NCBI GenBank assembly: GCA_964035545.1
Contig: OZ037766.1
Coordinates: forward strand, 20,573,767-20,637,766
Origin: Bugula neritina
Taxonomy: Eukaryota; Bryozoa; Gymnolaemata; Cheilostomatida; Bugulidae
Direction of reading: 5' to 3'
DNA: 64,000 bases
This document shows, piece by piece, positions 25,851-40,800 of the stretch. Made by a program: the position numbers and the translations under genes. How positions within the stretch are numbered: the stretch's first letter is position 1; every line of letters begins with the position of its first letter. The notes beneath the pieces were generated by a model. It ran no database searches. It was not told the DNA's origin and saw nothing but the letters and a program-made list of their open reading frames with translations.

Positions 25851-28800
25851 CTGCAAAGTTAGCATTTGTTAAATACTCCTTGCTTTTTAACAAAAACAAA
25901 ATGTCACGGGCTACACTAGTGGCTGGTCAAGCAAAATAAACTCTAACAAAGTAAAATTAACAAGAAGCTGAAAATAATACAGAATTTAATTTCAATGAAC
26001 AAAATTTTCTGGGTTCACTTTATTATTTTGAACAAACACTGTTTTCTTTGAGAAATATTTCAAACAGATCACTCTTCATGCTTTTAACATTTATAGGAGG
26101 TCAACCAATAGCTAGGCACAGCACTCTACGAATTCCACCACAGTAGCATTAAGCAATTACCATTGGACTGCTGCTATAGTCACCGAATATTTGTGCATAG
26201 CAACATGTTTAAATTTTTGTATATGATGTCCACACAGTGGTACACCAGGATATACTCTATCTACAATGGCACCAATTATATAATAAACTGTACATTATAT
26301 AACCAACCTACTCCTAGGGTTTAAATATATCACAGGTTTAAATATATCACAATTTGTCATAACTTCTGTACTGCATAAAAATAACAGTATAATTAACTCC
26401 AATTATTCCTCGAGTTGGTTTAAATTAGAAAGTATTGAGTAAAACTTAGAAATGTCAAGTTATCTGCAGTGCATAGCTGAACTTAGACATTCAAATAAAG
26501 CTAATCCGAATCCAAATTCAAATTAAGTATAACATATATATGTATCAAAGTTTTAAATATATCTCATGAAAGCAATGATGCGCGCAATATCAGCCAATTT
26601 TACTCAGGAAAATAAGTTTAAGGCCTTCATCAAGGGTTGAATAAGCTAGGTCTTCAGAAAGACTGTTTGCAATTGTGTTATCACATTTTGTAACTTATAC
26701 TTATCTCAATGATAAAAATAATGTTTATATGTGACATATTGGTTTTGAAATTTTAGACATTGGAAACATATTTATATCAAGAGCTTGAATACTTGAAAAA
26801 TATCTTTAAAATTCGAAAGGGTCTCCTATTGAAATTTCTACGTTTTTATATAGACAGACTTTTTAAATCACTGTATTTCTAATGTTTATGAGTCCACTTT
26901 ATATACAACTTGGCTTTAGAATAAACTAGCTCTGCAGCTATTGCCCAAATATAACACAAAATTAAAAATATTAAGGTATGAACTTTATTGTGCATGTTTA
27001 GCACAAAAGTTTGGTTTAGCCATTTTGTGCAAGAAAGAAAACAAGGTTAGTAAATCTTGCAATAAGGTGTGTCTAGAGCCTGACCAAACAACACACAGTA
27101 TAATAAGAGTCAAAGTTTTAACAATAGTATGCATGAGTCACTTCCATATCAGGCTGCCAGTCTTAGTCTACTAGTAGACAGGCTAACATACCAGATTCTC
27201 AATAAGCTGAGGTCTATTCTGCATGACTGTCCTGGCAGCGTTGAACACATCAACCTCTCCTTCGTTATTCAGTTTGTTGGTGCAAATAGACGAAGCGCAG
27301 TATATACCCGCTCTGCTTACTCCATTCCTAATAAACAACCATTTCGTAGTAAATAGTATGAATAAGAAGATATACTTACATCATATTTTAATGTTTAGAA
27401 CAAGTCGTATTAAGTAAAGTAAATTATTTAAATTGTATTCCGTCAGGAACCGATATTTTTTCTCATACAACTAAAAATATATTAAAATTATAGTTAGTGA
27501 GAACAATTATAACTCAAATTACTATTTTTCATCCGTAGGCGATTATTACATACAACTGAACTAATACTAGTTAACTATTGGTTCAAATATAATTGGTCGG
27601 AAACTATTACTTCATTGCACCTAATAATCTAAATTAGGTTTAACAATACTAACACAACAAGGTCTATGACTAAAGTTAAACATAGCATGTAGAAAACTTT
27701 GCCAAGTAGATAGTTATGGCAGAGGAATTAAAGCTCAGCAGGTTTTAACCTCAATACAGCAAGAGTTAGCCAGAGGCTCTGGTTTAGTTAGTTCTTATTG
27801 CTTCTATGACATCATAGATAACCTGGATGAAGCTAATTGACCAACACCCTAGCTGCATCAACTATTACACCAGAGGCCTTGACCCACAGCTAGATACATT
27901 ACACTAAACAAAGGGGATTGGGTGAATACCCCTGTGACAGAGTTTGGACAGAAAGTATAAAAACACTACTAAAAAAAGTGTATAACAAATTAGCAAATTC
28001 TCACTTGCTAATGACTAGAGTAGGGGTGTTGGTGGCGGTTTGACTATCTTTCCAAGCTATAGAAGTTTCAATCAAGTCTAGTAAGGCGTAGTTCTGTAAA
28101 GGAACCTTCTGAGAATCTGGCCAGTTCTTTAGAAAAGCAATCTGTACAGGTCTGGACTCAGCACCAAATGATGAAATGTCAGCAGGGTTTATCAATGCCT
28201 GGAATATAGAGATCATGGGGTATTAGGATACGGCTCCATATTTACAGGTTCTCTCAGCTTCCACCTCAACATCATCTCTTTAAACTTTAGGCTAATTTAT
28301 AGAAACATTCGTATACGCCGCAAGAAAATGATATTTACAATAATTAAGTTATAACTTATAATACAACTTAATAATTAGCACAGCAGCAGTAACTTATTAC
28401 CTTCAACATAGCATGATTAGCTGCGAAAGGTTTTTGAAATGCTACCCAACAAAAAGTTATATAATTGCAGTTTACTACGATGATTTATTGTTTTAAAATA
28501 TGTTCAAGTCAAAACCATTATGTTCTTACATATTTTGAATAAGTAAATGTAGAAATAGTTGGACAGCGCTATAACACATTGATGCTGAATATAGTTACTG
28601 AAAGCTTTACATCTCGGTAAGTTTACTATACCATATTTTATTTTAAACGGAACATTAATTTTAGAATGATTAGAATATTTCATATAACTAGTGATATCCC
28701 AATAATGCTTTGGGTGATCCTTATTGCCACCCATGTTTAATATCAAATAAAATGTGCAGATGCAAAGGTTATCTGCTAGTATAATAGGGCTAAGTTATAA

Positions 28801-31800
28801 TCAATCTTATAGATTGGTTTTATTTTGATTGGTTATACCAATTCAAAGCTAAGAATTTTTAAAACATTATACAACATTTTGATAATTAGCAATTTCTAAT
28901 ATTGCAGTAAAATTCTAACTTTTAACCAATTTTAAAAAGTTCTATATAGCCCCTATAAATTTACAATCATAATTGTAACTCTATTCGATAGTATAGTATA
29001 TAATATGTTTCCAAAAGTCGAAGCCTTCAGTAACCATATTACATGCTTAATTGGTATAATTTGTATGAAAAGTGTAGCAAAAGTAGTAATGATTAAGAAG
29101 TATGATCAATAATTGCAGCAGAGCATTTGTTATTGCAAGCAATTTCATGTGGCAAGACAACTCCCCACAGCCGAATATGGTCTAGCTTTACTAGATTGGA
29201 TAATATTATCATAAAGGTTGAAGTTGAGCAAAGCTAAAAAGTAGCAGCATTAGTGATTAAAGTTGACACTTGATGCTGATAGTGAGCTGTAAAATACAAA
29301 AGCAGTGTAACAGCAGACAGCAGCAATACCTGGCCGTCAGGTCTCAAATGTCTCTCAATGCAGGTCATCTAGAATCATATTGTGGAAACTACATACTAAC
29401 AATGAATTTGAAGTTAGTTATTTGTATGAGTTAAAATATTATCTACATAAGTTAGCACCACAGCCTGTATGTCTGATGCTATGCTTTAGTCTTGGCTTGA
29501 GAGTGTGGCATTAGTGCATCTAGAAATGACATGCTGCAAAGAAATGTTTTATATTGTGCAAACATAAAGCAGTATTATGTAAGAAGCAAATTATGGGTCA
29601 TTGTAGAAATTGGGTGGTGGGTGAGTGTGTTGATAGCTAATTAGTTGATTTGAAGAATCGATGCTGGCAGCCATTTACAAATAAATAAGCGCTTAAAGTC
29701 AGCCCAGCGAGACTGAGTCAACACAGAATTAGTTTGAAAATAATATCTTCACCTGCCCCATTGCATGAATATGCTGAGTAATATTCCGAAAGAGAATTTT
29801 CTGGAAATGTAAACAAATAAATAGATTAACATCTAGAACTTTCAGCAAACACAAACAGCCACATTGACAGAAACAAAAATTCAGGCATATTAGCACTAAA
29901 ATTATTTCATTATTACTGAAGCTAGAAACTCATAAACTTTGAATCGTGCAACAAATATTTATAATTATATTATAGGTCTGATGTATTGACCTATTTAAGA
30001 ACAAGCAACACTGGGATGAGAATCAAAAAGGCTATCGAAATTGTAAACAATTCATACTATTATATAATAAACTTATATACAAATTTTATATTTTTATAGC
30101 CAGACGGTTTAATAATTTTTAGTTAGTGTGTTTATAAGCACAACCACTCTGTTTCATGCGGTGTGAAAAGGTGTGTTGATTATGAGTTAAGGGTTCATTT
30201 TAATATATATATGCATATACACTTTTAAATCAGTTATTTAATTTTGCGCACAATTTTTGTTCATTGTATTTATTTGGCCATTTTGAAGTAAGTTATTTGA
30301 AACAGCTAAACTAAAAGTATTGAAACTTAATTTTGTGGAATTTATATGATTGAGATCAAAATAAAAATTAATTTAAAACTCCAATCTGTATTACCGCATA
30401 CCAAATAATAACCTAATTAATTTTCAACATTAACCATTTTAACAGTTTCCATGGGGTGATGGAAACTTGGTAAACAAATTGATGATAATGTATTCAATTT
30501 CAATCATTCATCTGACAGTGGCTCAGGGTACAGAATTACTTTATTAGATGGGCACACACTCTTGGTAATGCAGAGCTTATAAGAGTTTCTACACTTGTAT
30601 ACACCTAAACACCACAATTTAAACAATATCATTTCCCAGTTATCTCTCCCTGTATTTTTACAGCAATATCTGCAAATTACAAACAAAAAACTTGAGTAAT
30701 TGGCAATTTATATTATGTAACATAATTAGTTATCAGCATTTTATAAACTTTTCACCCGCTACCCAAACAGGACAAAGCGGAGATAGGTGAGAATAGGTGA
30801 AAATTGTATAAACTTTTCAACCAATTTATTGTGTACACCCAAAAAAAACGCTTTGATATTAATAAAGGAGATGCTAGTCTAATGTGTGTGTGTGCCCATC
30901 TAATGTATCTTGAGAGAGCTGACTGCTGCCAAATATATTATGTAATGAGGCAGCACTGACGTATATTTCTGAGCAGGTGTTGGATTACCAAGGGTTAAAA
31001 TATGTTTCAATTTCATACATTAAAGACAGCAGTTATAGATTGCTTTTAGAATTAGTTTGACTATAAAAGATTGCCTTTTAAAAATGTCTCGAAAACACTA
31101 ACATCTTTTTTGAATGTAACAATGCTAATGCCAACAAATTGTAAAATCATATTTTATTGAATTTTTACCATTTAATCAGTTTCAAAATATAAACCTTTCA
31201 GCAGCAATTTCTAGTTAGTGTTGACGATACAGAGCATTTAAATTGATCTGGTTAGTATGTATTACACTACTAGCCTACCAAAAACTCTCGTGTTATAGCA
31301 ATCAGAAATATACGCCTATACTTGCATTGATGACAAGAATTAACAATTCTCATCATCAAGTGCAAAAGTTGCAGTTTTCACATTTTTGTATTTAATTGCC
31401 TTGGATTAACATAATCAGCTGTAAAAACTGCTACTTTAGCACTCGTCAAACCTGAAAGCAAATCAGAGCCAAACGCTTTTTATATTTAAAGACTTTTTTA
31501 ACAACAAAGCCAACCTTTAGTTTTTTCATCTCACTTTCTTTTTTCATTTTTAAAAAAAAAAAAGGTTATTTGAAGCCAACTAATATTTTGAGTAAATCAG
31601 AGTTTTATCCTTCTGCTCAAGCTTATGTCAAAATTTATTTGACTGTTTCATTATTAGCTTCATTTATAGTTCACATTTTATTTTTAAAAGAAAATTTTCA
31701 TGAATTTTGTTCGCTAAAGGTTTTGGAGCCATCTTCAGTTTTAGATGTAATATATATGGAACCGCCAAATATTTTTAATTGAATACCGCACACGGCTACT

Positions 31801-34800
31801 AAAACTTGTAATTTTTTAGTATCATAATATTGTTTCAACACTTGAAAACACATCAGAAAAAAGCAACAAGAAGTTTGCTCAGACGAGATTGCCTTCAATT
31901 CATCATAAAGTCATTTGGGGAGATAACTCTATGCCATTAGTTTAATTACAATATCAGCTAATACAAGTTTTTGTTTGTTTCCAAATCCCCAATAGCTAGG
32001 CAAAAACCGCTGCTACTGAAATTAAAGAACATAATATTTATAAAACGGGGTTCGGCAGGAGTTTTTCATATTATTAAGAAAGTTATTACAGTGCCATTTT
32101 GGCCAACCGAAGCAAGGATAATATTTTACTATAACCAGGAGAATCTGCTAAATTTAACATGCAATGAAAAGCAAAGTCATTTACAGCCAATAATGTAAGC
32201 ATATCACTGCCAAATATAGTTTCTAGCAAGTAAAACAGTAGAGGCAATTGGAAAAATTGTATGATGTTTATAAATATTATTGTTTGAGAGAAGGAGTTTG
32301 CTTCTCCTGGATGTCATCAGAACAACTTTATAACTAGTTTAAATTCTACTGGTGCCTAGCTGTGTTTTAAAGCATTATTTGCATGCACTCAGATAGAGTT
32401 GTGATAACTATCAATAGTAAGCTTCTACATAGCACTATGTCTTGTTAGTTTACGTTAAAAAGCGTGGAAATTGGCTCAGATTCATTTTCTATTACGACAA
32501 ACAATTAAACTAGAAATAGAAAGATAATAAAAGGATTATTTGTGCCATCACCTCTTTCTCATATATAGAGCATCCCTGTGACTGAATTATGTCATTATAA
32601 TAGACCTGTGAGATAATGTAAATGCAAATAATATAGTTGATTTCAAACATAACTCTACAAAGCATATAAAGCATGACTGTAAGCTAACATGAACCAGTTT
32701 CTAACAAATATATCAACTACTACTAACTAAAATTTAGCAACAAAGAAGAATGCGTTTTACCCAATAAATAAAATATATTTAAACAAACTGAGATTTTAAG
32801 CTTTAGAATCTAATTGTGGGTTAAGTTTAATCATCAGTAATAGATATTCAAGCTATAACAAAATAAACACACTCCAACACCATCAACTTGATTAGCAGCT
32901 CAAATAATAATTTAATGCTTGGTGAAGAATGACTTTATATGACTCAAGTATGTGATTATACACCTTAACCAAATTGGTAGACAACAAAAGCATGTGGCAT
33001 CAATGTGAATCTTTAGTTCAGTGACAGTACATCAGAAACAAGGCAAACTTTATACAAGAATTACCTTCTTTATATGGAAAGTTTTGACCACAAGACTTGG
33101 CGTGTGCTCTGTAGATATTAGTGTAGAACAAACAGGACCAAACTTCTCTTTCACCCCAACCTTTTTAGGCCAGAATTCTGGAAAGTTCTGCAGAAGTAAT
33201 ATTCAGTATTATATTATAGTTCCAGGACTAAAATCTAATTTTGCAGCTATTAATACTTCTTCAAATTTTTAAATAAATACAAAATTGTATAAACAAGTTT
33301 CACAGCTGTATACATAATTCTGACAGTACTATATTTTGGTAGTACTTACTCGTGATGGCGTACAATCATGTAGGACCACCACAGAAGATATGTGGGCATC
33401 AAATATTAGCCTCCAAAAGTCTTTGCAGGTATTCTTCAGGGGCCATTGTGAAACAACAAATTCATTGGAAAAGTTATAGCCCTACAAAATATCAACTTTC
33501 TATAGAATTTGGTGCATGGATTGAAGGGGAGTTTTAAATCTCCAACCAATGTAAATAAAAAAAAGCACAACTGTTATTTGACTGATTATGCTTTCTTTTC
33601 AAAAACTTTATTTTTCGGGATCACAGCTGATTTAAGTTAAAAATCCATAAATGAAAAGCTATAAACTTGAAGTAAAAACAAAAAATTGCAGCCTAGTAGT
33701 TGATACTCTGCATTGAGATACAAAGTCAATACTCACATTTACGTAGACTGCATTGACAAAGTCAGAACTATCGCTGCTATCAAATGTCATGAGGTAAGGC
33801 CGTGCTCTTTCAGCTTAAAATAGCAAAATAAATGTTGCTGTAGCTGACAGATAGTAAGGCAGCATTTATCACACTCACTTAGTAGTTCACACATGACCCA
33901 TTACATTATGTTTTTATATTAACATTTCATCAAGCTCGTTTGAAATAGAACAGTTATAACCATTATGTTGCTACTCATTTTAAAAATTAATTACTCATAC
34001 TACTCAATTTAAAGGCTAAAAAGACAGTGTATTATTTCAGCTAGTACTTTGTTAGAGTGAAATACTATATAGCACACATACGTGGTTGTATCATAATGTC
34101 TCTACTCTTTCTTCTATTCTCTACTCTATGTCCACCTGCACATTCCCCGATAGTCAACCGAGGAGTAATCTCCCTTAACGTCTACAAACAAACGGGACAC
34201 AATATTGAGGTAATTGTTTCATATTCTTATTAGTATCAGAGCTTTCAGAAAAAACTTATACATGGTGACAAATGAATGATATTTTATCTCTTCCTTGCTT
34301 GTGAATTTCAAAATTTTAGCTCAGAATATCAATGGGATTTTAAAAAAGAGTTTATCATTACAGGCAATTATACTTATTATTCATATATCTATCAACTATT
34401 AACTCTATAACAGTGGGCTCATAATTTGGATTTTATAACAAACTTTGTTTCTAACTACTGGTAAAAATGACATAATCAACTATATTTTTGCTAGTGTGTT
34501 GTATTTTCATGACTCATTCAACTTTTATACAAATACAACAATAATATCACAGTATAATATTACACTGAACCCATGAGTAAACATTGCACATGTTGTTTAA
34601 TTCTTCTCAGTATAACTGATAATTAATATCTAATTAAAATCAGAGTCAGGGGACAAATATCCTAACCTCAGGACCCTACTTTAGAAATAGAGATAAACTA
34701 TATGAACAATCTTTATACTTATTTGATAGTAGTCGTCCACTCCTACAGATACCAAGCTTTAGCCTTAGCATTTGATGACATTTTAGCTAAATTATTTAAT

Positions 34801-37800
34801 GACTTTGAATGTAATTTATTTTTGGTCTAGAGACTACCTTGAATTCTTTCTCAAACCCAGACATTCTTGTTCTGTTGTCACGTTTGGCCATCTGTTGGAC
34901 CAGTGAGTTGAGCTCTCCTACCTTCACCACTGTCGCGCCACAAGTCAGCAAACTGGCCACACATTTGTATATCAAGTGCAGCTGACTCTATAAGGCAGAT
35001 AACTAACTTAAAAACCTTGATCTAACCATGGCTCTAAAACATGGTTCTATAAACTCTTAAATAGTGATTATGTTGTAATTTTATTAAAATGCCGAACCAC
35101 ATCAGGTTTTAGTCTACACACCTTATCAAAAAGGAATTTTTTATCAACAAATTAAGACATTAATCAAGATGGAGGTGGTGCATAAAATTATTTGATTGAC
35201 ATTTAAAACTTACCAAGTGATCTACTAGAGAAGGCCTAAATTTACGAATGTTGAGAATTGTAGAGAGTATATCAATGGTGCCCTTTTCTCTAAGATTGTC
35301 CAAGACTATGTCAAGAGTTATAAAAGCCCCAGTCCTTCCGGCTCCATCGCTATAATAATATTGTCAACAACATTGTACAAAAAGAGATTTGAAATACTTT
35401 TTTAAGTAAATTGTCAAATAGTTTCCAGGAGGCACAAAAAATATTAGAAGCATAATTAAAATCATTTCACTTACTTTTAATCTTTTTTAATATTAAAGCA
35501 AAACAACTATAATTAAAACTCAATGTCATAGGGCCTATTACTAAAGAGAAATAAAATGAAATTCTTCCAAACATTATTTTGAACAATTTGCTATGGTCAA
35601 AAGAGCCTGTTACTGCACACTGTTTTATTTGAGTTTTCTTGTAATTTCAACTCTCAGTGTAAATTTTGGTGAAATAATACAGGAATGCTCATTCTTACCC
35701 GCAGTGAACTAGAAGAGGAGATTGCACTCCACTACTACTTTGCCACCATCTTATTTTTCGTCTAAATTCTAATACAGCTGGGCATTCTGGAACTTCTTGC
35801 TCTGTCCATGTGTGAAACTGAAAGTGAGCTATTTGCCGAGATTTCTGGAATCCAACCTGTTGAAATGTCAATGCAAACATCTTACAAATAAACTATTGAG
35901 AAAGCCTGCTAATAGTTTATATACTTGCTATTATTTTATTATATTATATACTTGTTATTATTGTAACATATTATAAACTTTTGTTATTATTAATGTATTA
36001 TATACTGGTTAATATTGCTAATATATTATATACATGTACTTGTTATTATCACTAATATATTGTGTAATTATTGCTTGATTCGTACCCTGTTATGTCAGAT
36101 TATGCACATAGAATCAAAAATATTTTGCTCTACTCTCTCAAATTTCATAGAAAATTTAGTGGGAAAATTTTAGGGAAAAACAAGTAAATTGTTAAAAAAA
36201 TACAAACTGTATAAGAATGAGAGTTGAACAATTCTCCGCAATAGGTTTTAATATTCTACCATGCAGTTTGCTTCATATTACATCATTATAATACTACATT
36301 ACAGAATAACACAGCACTGGGATTCAATGTGTACTATACATTCCGTATCATAACATTACCACTTTGCAACTGTTGCATTTTGTTATGAATCAGTAAACTA
36401 GCTGGTGGTAGAAATGGGACAAATCTAATCTAATAAGAATTATTGACATAAATAAACAGTTTTCAACTATCCCAATATCTCCAGTTCTTATCATTCATCT
36501 CACAAACCACATGAATTATTAATATACTTTAATTATTAAAAACCAATATCAAATAATGGAACATCAGTGCTAACTATTGCAATGAGAATATTGATATTCA
36601 CCACCTAGTTTCTGTTTAACAATAATTGGTGCAGCACTGACTTAACTTGGCCAGTAGCAACAGACGAATCAAATCTAAATTATCAATTTACTCGGCACTA
36701 GTTGAGCTAGCAACCTGGGGTAACTGAATACAATATAATATATTCAGCTGAGAGTTTGAAAAGCTTTTTTTCAACATTATTTTGCAACTTTCCAATAAGG
36801 GTTGTGAAGTAGAAAAGTTTTGCCCAAAAGGACTGAATTACAAGTTTTCAACTGATGTGTAGATTACCAGGTGTGTCTATAGTAGAGACTACATCATGGT
36901 TATATCAGCATTAAGTAAACTAATTTGTGCTTTACCAAGTATTTACTAGTTTTAGTATAAATATTTTCACCAAGGAGATTGTCGACATAACTTCTAAAAG
37001 TTACACTGGCAGCACAGTTAACATAATGTAGAAGCAATGAATAAGATCTGTTTTGCTAAAAGCCAGAAGCACAGTAAAGCAACTTGAAGTTCCTTAGGCT
37101 TTTAGTTGGTACCTTTCAAGTGGTGTTATAAAGGTTACTTATATTTCAATCCAAGAAATCTTTACTTCTTTCGTAAAGTGTCACAGTAAACAAAAGTAAT
37201 ATGTATTTATTATTCCTCGATTCAAAGAACACAAAATTCTAAACACTGAAGACATTAAAGCCTACACCATTTAATAATACTCTGACTGTTCATCAGTGTT
37301 GAATAGTTGCTGTTTTACTAGATGCAGGTAAGAGGGGGGGTTAGAGTCTTGCAACATCAACCCATCCACAAGTTTGCTGATTACTATGGCAAATTTTAAG
37401 CTAATCGAAAATTCATAGATATTTTACACATGAAAATATGCTGAATGATTTTTTTTGCAGAATAGCTACTTGAAAAGCTGACCTCCCCTGACTAAACCAA
37501 AGTGATACAAGTGATCGAGGAAGATGGAAAAGTTTGGTTGAACTGGGAGTTAAACGAAAACCAGCCACCCAATCAGGACACGGTGGTAAAAGGTGAGCAA
37601 GGTGAGCGTCTACTTAAAAAGCAGCAGGAAAAACAACCAAGCCAATTCTCCTTTGAATCACTTCCAGCATTTAAAAGTACAAAAATTTGCCTAATTTTGT
37701 TACACTCAACCCATGAGTAGATTTTGCAGCTGTTGCTTAGTTCTATTCAGTATAATTATTATTCAACTGAGATCAGAGCTGGAAGACAAATATTCTAGCC

Positions 37801-40800
37801 TTAGAATCTTACCTTAGAGATAGAGAAATGTCGAATAGTGTAATGACACGTGATGGATACTGACTCTTGGTACACATGTATATCACCATACATACTGTAC
37901 GTGTTGTGCCAGTATTTCTCACATTCTTGCTGCAAAATAACATAGTATCTATTGAAATAATTTTTATAAACAATACTATAGATAAAGGCTAATGGTTTTT
38001 TACAGCACTACAATACTATTATATGCTTTTTCCAAGCATTAATAATGACAGTTTATATATTCTATACTTATATACAACAAAATGCTTTTTTTTAATATAT
38101 CAGCTTTACACAACATAATTTAAAAGTTGTATGTTATGTTATATTAAAAACCAATGAAGATATACAAATACAATACAATACAATATAATATTATGATTTG
38201 GGTTCATGATGAAACACAGTATAAAAGGCAATCATTTCAATGTTTGAACTCACATGTACAGAACGTTGACCCTCGTTACACAGATGTCAGCTGAAAGCTA
38301 AAGACATCACTTGATGTCAGCAACCCTACTGCTCTATTTTCGAACAATTCATAATTTTAATTAAACTCAAGACCATTCAACTTTCAGCAATGAAAATTTT
38401 TAATAAATAAAACTGTACTTGAAGCTTTTATAAGTATTAGATTATAAATTTTTTATAGATCTTGACATGTTTGAAGTTGTCCTGGAAAACTGGCTGCTAC
38501 GTATATGCTGCGCCTCTCACTTCATACCTTGGAATAGCTAAAGACATTAGTAAGCATCACTATTGTGTTCACTCCTTCTTGCCATACCATCTTCCAGAAG
38601 TCTGCTACTGTGTTTGGTAAAGGTCCTAACAACAATAATGGTATTAGTAACACAAGTCTTTACAACTATATTATATATGTAGGTGTATTTCACAGTTAGG
38701 AAAGCTAGTATAACTAAAATTTATACCAAAGTTACCCTATTAATCTAATTGGAATACTTCATTCACTGTGTTTCTATGGCTTAGCATTATGGGAATGGAT
38801 GCTGTTTGCATTAGCTTGTAGTTGTGGTTTCATTGATGCAACTGTTTCCAAACATCGAAAAAAAAATTATTGCATAATGCAAACTTGGAAACGTAGTGAT
38901 TATGACTTGTGCAATGATAACTCATAAAAAATATAAATTTAATTGAAATAGAAAACTTCTCTAACCCTGAGCAGCTATATACGCTTTAACTCTTTTGGCA
39001 CTCTGCATCTTGAATATGAAGTTTGCATTGATATAGTCATTATCCACCATTGTAGGAGGGGTGTCAAGGCACACCCGACTGTGATCATCTACACATTAAA
39101 AAGAAAGCATGCTACATTGTTTTACTTATATTTATATGTTTATACATATCATGCTACCATACATTTTTAACATCAACTTGGATATAGCAATTGGAGATTG
39201 TATTTGAAAAAAAATCAATTTTGTTTTGATAAAAAAGGAAAATGACTTGTTAGAGAAAAATCTTTGGGTTTCTTACATAATATATTTGCTGCCAACTAGG
39301 AAAGTGATTGATAACCACTTGCCACTTGTTATTAAAAACAAAGTCTAGCAACTTAGAAAGAAAAGTTGCTCAGCTGTGTATGTGAAATACTTGGTAAATA
39401 AGCACTGCTCCATAAAAGTATAACTGCATAAGCTAACTGTTGCTACATAAAAGAGCTTATGGTACGAGACTCACACGGAAGAACATTTCTGCTGTTGTTC
39501 TTTTGAAAGTTGCATGGAAGACTTGCAATGAGTTGTGGGTATTCTTCTGAAGATCGGCCAAGTGCCTGCAAGTTGATGAACATAATGTGTATATTTATAT
39601 CAGCGTAATAAAAATGTTACGGCTACGAGGTAGACAAATAATGGCAGCTTGCACAATGCACCAATATAAAGTTTTGCACAATCTATAAGTCTACACTGAC
39701 GCTTGAGTTTTATACTTTCTGTAGAACACTATAGAGAGGTTGTTGCAGTGAAGGAGAAATTGGGAAAAGCCTGTGCTCTAAATGAAAAAATTTAGCAATA
39801 AAAGTTATGCTCTTGCAAGAAATTTAACCTATGCCCCAAACAGTAATTGTGAATGCTTCACCACGAGACTAAAGTCATGCTATTATCGACCGTTACAGAC
39901 TTACACCAAAATTGAAGCAAAGTCATATAAAATATATTAATGAAACAAAGTAACTGGTATATTCAATAGAAATATTTTATTAAGCTATCAAAGTTTAACT
40001 ATTTTTAGTGAGCTGTTAAATGCAGATGACATAATAAAAATGCACCAAAAAGTAGAAAATGTATTTTATGCATATATCTTTGTGGATCTCATTCCACCTT
40101 TTCAAAGACAGGCAATGAAGGAAGGACAACTCTTATGAAACTTAATTTCCTAATGACTATAATGCTACTTGAGTTTATAGGTCTATAATTGTATAAATTT
40201 GCCAATTATTAGTTTCCACAAAATCCTATGTGTAAAGCAACTGCATCATTTGCAAGAGCATGTCCATTCCAGCATGATTATTAGTGATAATGGTTTACCA
40301 GATATAAATATGTAAATTTGAAGATATTTAGCAGAGTAATATGTTATGTACATACTCATTTAATATTCTATGCACACATTCATAAAAGTTGCCTACAAAA
40401 CACCAAGGGGTTTAGTGTCCCAGTCAGTTATTCAAACTAGAATAACGTATTGGAGCATTATAAGTAATTATACACAGTAATTGTATTAACTTAATTGTAT
40501 AACTGGATCAGCCAGAGAGGCAAACATTCTATTTCTCCTGGGAACATGTAAACTAATATCATTTGAGTGGATGTCGTTAAAGTTTAAAGAGACTGCCACA
40601 TCATATCAGACTGTGTAGTTGCTGTAGGTATCACTCTTAGCAAGGCAAACCTGCAGGCTTTGCAAAAGACTCAAACGTATCCATCACCTCAAAACCCGTT
40701 TAGCAGTTAGGAAAAATAGCACTCACATTCATCACAATACTATAGCTTGTTTATGATACAAACTAAAGTCTCTGAATTTAAAACAATTGTATAAAACCTT

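Larger units (their letters stand above)
28199..33064 (-). other. Large PTPR intron within D2
   Basis: 4.9 kb of AT-rich sequence between two D2 exons. Apart from the two candidate cassette exons I see no repeat family or exon. The frames at 28504-28746, 30504-30686, 31570-31782 and 31971-32198 show no family resemblance. Confidence 0.6.

Noticed and set aside
28398-28438. Minus-strand exon-like segment [13 protein letters not shown] with acceptor and GTAATA donor
   Set aside because: Its start phase does not fit any neighbouring D2 exon and the phase-0 reading contains a stop; D2 is complete without it.
30504-30686. Minus-strand frame with DNWEMI resembling the DFWxM motif of phosphatases
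   Set aside because: Both D1 and D2 already have their DFW exons (38528-38625 and 33350-33481); the resemblance is only a few residues.
33352-33537. Plus-strand frames at 33021-33272 and 33352-33537
   Set aside because: Antisense shadows of two D2 exons (33065-33187 and 33350-33481).
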